Assembly (NCBI GenBank): GCA_029706075.1
Contig: JAINUG010000114.1
Coordinates: 2,976,001-3,040,000 of the forward strand
Direction: 5' to 3'
Length of the DNA: 64,000 nt
DNA from: Aldrovandia affinis
Lineage: Eukaryota; Chordata; Actinopteri; Notacanthiformes; Halosauridae
Shown: in pieces, positions 61,908 through 64,000 of the stretch
Layout of the letters: each line of letters begins with the position of its first letter
Position numbering within the stretch: position 1 is the first letter of the stretch
Made by a program: the position numbers and the translations under genes
The notes under the pieces: generated by a model
The model's database searches: none
Told to the model about the DNA's origin: nothing
What the model saw: only the letters and a program-made list of their open reading frames with translations

Positions 61908-62430
61908 CTACATTTACATTTTAAGCATTTAGCAGATGCTCTTATCCAGAGCGACTTACAAGATGTGCATTAATACATGGTAGGAACAATCATAGTTTGC
62001 GCACGAGATCAGTGCAGTAATACAGTGATAGACATCGTTGTAGGCAGCTGCATACCATACCTGTAACACTGGGAAGGAAAAGGTTAGTAATTTTTTTTTT
62101 TTAAATGCGGCAGCATTCTGGACTAGTTGCAATGGCTTGATGGCACAGGCTGCCAGCAAGGAATTGCAGTAGTCCAGACGCGAGATCACCAGGGCCTGGA
62201 CCAGGAGTTGTGTGGCCTCTTGGGTGAGTAACGATCGGATCCTCCGGATGTTGTGGAGGGAGAATCGGCAGGTCCGGGTGATCGCTGCAATGTGGCCCAA
62301 GAAGCACAGCTGGTTGTCCAGGGTCACTCCAAGACTCCTAGCAGCCTTCCACGGTGAGTGAAGCATCAATCATCAGGGAGCCCTTCGCTGGGAGGAAGAG
62401 CAGCTTGGTCTCAGATGGAGAGAAAGTTGA
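61908..62430 (-). mobile_element. L2-like LINE 3' fragment
   Basis: The complement encodes RT remnants (SLGVTLDNQLCFLGHIAAIT, NIRRIRSLLTQEATQLLVQA, VISRLDYCNSLLA, LQLVQNAA). It then carries the conserved tail ending in cattttaagcatttagcaga near 61915. The tail links it to 4769-4948 and 30950-31305. Confidence 0.82.
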
Positions 62431-64000
62431 GTGTCGTCAGCATAACAGTGGTAATGGAGGAGTGGGCTGGTGAGTACTTAAACACCCTGACTACACACAC
62501 ACACACACACATTCACACAACACTTTCCTTCAGATTTTTCTTTTTTGTAGTTCATGCATTCATTCCTTTGCCTGTACACACACACACACTCTCATGGGTA
62601 TGTCCTTTCCTGTGGAGAAGACACAGGGGATAGGAGAGCCCACAGCTTCCCAGGGTTTCTTTAACAATGTGACACAGCTCGGCTGCAGCAGGCAACATCT
62701 GGGCATCAGGAGTTGCTAAAGTTAGAAACACATGCTGCTCTCATTACTGTAAAATGGGAGTCACACTCAGACATGCGTGACCTCCCCAACAGTCAAAAGC
62801 TGTAAAAGCAAGGGATAGACAGAGAGAAAGAGATGGAGGTGGAAGAGATGGGGGAAGGGATAAAAACACAGAGAAAGGAGTGGAGTGACTAAAGAGGAAT
62901 GGGCATTAGGTCCACCTGAAGGTTTTGTGCTTGATTCTGCCAGCGGAATTGTTCATGAGGCTGAAGAGGTTGGTTGATCAAAGAATATCTAAGCAATGAC
63001 CTTAGATATTACATTTTATTCAGCACCGTTCAGTAGGAGCAACTAACTGTGCATCTGTCAAATAAGGCTCAGTGCTGTTGCCGTCACTTACCTCATCTCA
63101 CGCTGCAGTTAGCCACCACCATAATAAATATACTTTGGACACAAATTCCATAGACCAAGAAGCCCACCTAGGCACCTACTAATGGTTGATAACAAATAGA
63201 CCGTCCATTCTCTGATAAAGCCACTGTGGTTTACCTTGATGGCTCCCAAAATCTGAGCCGACTGACTTAATGTGGGAATACGTTTTCTGTGACCCATCCC
63301 ATTTAAAAATGTATTTAATTTCTAATATGGAATTAAAATAATGGCATGTATACTGTAACTAGCAATTCAGCGTACATATACAGAGACAAAATTAAGGTAA
63401 AGGACAATACAAAAATATGGTATACTACATAGTGCTTAAAATAGACCACATAAGGTTAATTAAAAGCAAGTATAAAATAATGTATTTAAAAGAGATTTAA
63501 AACCTTTATGTACATTATTGTATGTATGCACTGTAAATACACTGTCTTTGACCATACTCTACCATGAATATTTATAAAGAGAATAATTATAATAGGCAAC
63601 TCCGAGCACTTGTAGCTTCAGTCATGGCAAAGAAGAACCTTTCCGTGTCATGCACAGCAAGCTGACTTTCTGTTCATAGATGGGAGTGTCCATGGCATTT
63701 CTGTCTCTGCTCATTTCCCATCTTGAAATTGGCTGTCGGGAGATTTGACAGCCTTTTCTGACCTGATCACCTCTTCCAAAGTCTTCCATCCAGCAGAAGG
63801 CTACGGTCTATCAAAACCAAAACCTCGCGCCATCTGAACAGTTTTTTCCCTAAGGCAGTGGGGCTCACAAACATGCCCCCTGCCTCTCACTGACTCAGGG
63901 ACTATCACTCACCCCCCCCCCTCGGCCTTTCCCTCATCCTGCTGGACGCACTCATTCATTCATACATACATGCACACATATAGCTCTTATCCAACACATG
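62431..64000. other. Right end of window, no gene
   Basis: It contains CA microsatellites (62492-62510, 62577-62590). A possible LINE RT tail remnant lies at 63785-63890 (KTKTSRHLNSFFPKAVGL on the plus strand after one frame choice). No conserved exon recognised. Confidence 0.5.

Overview
The window is nuclear DNA of a ray-finned fish. The genes have short GT-AG introns and vertebrate protein sequences. The intergenic DNA is packed with Tc1, hAT, piggyBac, L2/CR1-type LINEs, tRNA-derived SINEs and CA/GT microsatellites. Several Tc1 families look like those described from salmonids and pikes, so a pike- or salmon-like lineage is a reasonable but unproven guess.

Four protein genes can be read exon by exon. 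(1) The 3' part of ip6k2, an inositol hexakisphosphate kinase (1-3338, +), enters from the left edge. (2) sec61a1, the ER translocon channel subunit (23251-29388, +), is complete: 12 coding exons and 476 residues. (3) chchd4/MIA40, the mitochondrial intermembrane-space oxidoreductase (32460-34124, +), is complete: 3 exons and 166 residues. (4) A netrin-4-type gene (35486-45429, -) is complete: 10 coding exons and 629 residues. chchd4 and ntn4 are tail to tail. Upstream of ntn4, head to head with it, lie decayed exons of a urocanate hydratase gene (uroc1, 49899-55689, +). They carry at least four in-frame stops and a frameshift, and several catalytic exons are missing. UROC1 lies in the same chromosome region as SEC61A1 in human, so this may be the ancestral locus in ruins.

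The region 4.5-23 kb holds no recognisable functional host gene and is a transposon graveyard. A Tc1 element was split by an L2-like LINE, and that LINE carries a miniature LTR retroelement (two 177-bp LTRs around 81 bp) and a rearranged palindromic LTR fragment. Next come two oppositely oriented piggyBac transposase remnants, a degenerate Myb/SANT-like ORF, a three-armed palindromic repeat at 20.27-20.55 kb and a solo LTR with a 4-bp target duplication. The region 46.5-64 kb is similar: another LTR, the uroc1 relic, a CR1-like LINE end, a Tc1 relic, a hAT element with an 8-bp target duplication, a nearly full-length Tc1 (60190-61419), a minisatellite and an L2 tail.

The host genes do not form one pathway: ip6k2 acts in inositol pyrophosphate signalling, sec61a1 in ER import, chchd4 in mitochondrial import and ntn4 in basement membrane. 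The most interesting observations are the uroc1 decay, the miniature LTR element whose LTRs contain tRNA-like A and B boxes, paired inverted Tc1 copies flanking ntn4 exons 4-5, the triple palindrome, and promoter-proximal stress-response-like motifs at sec61a1 and an NRF1-like site at chchd4.
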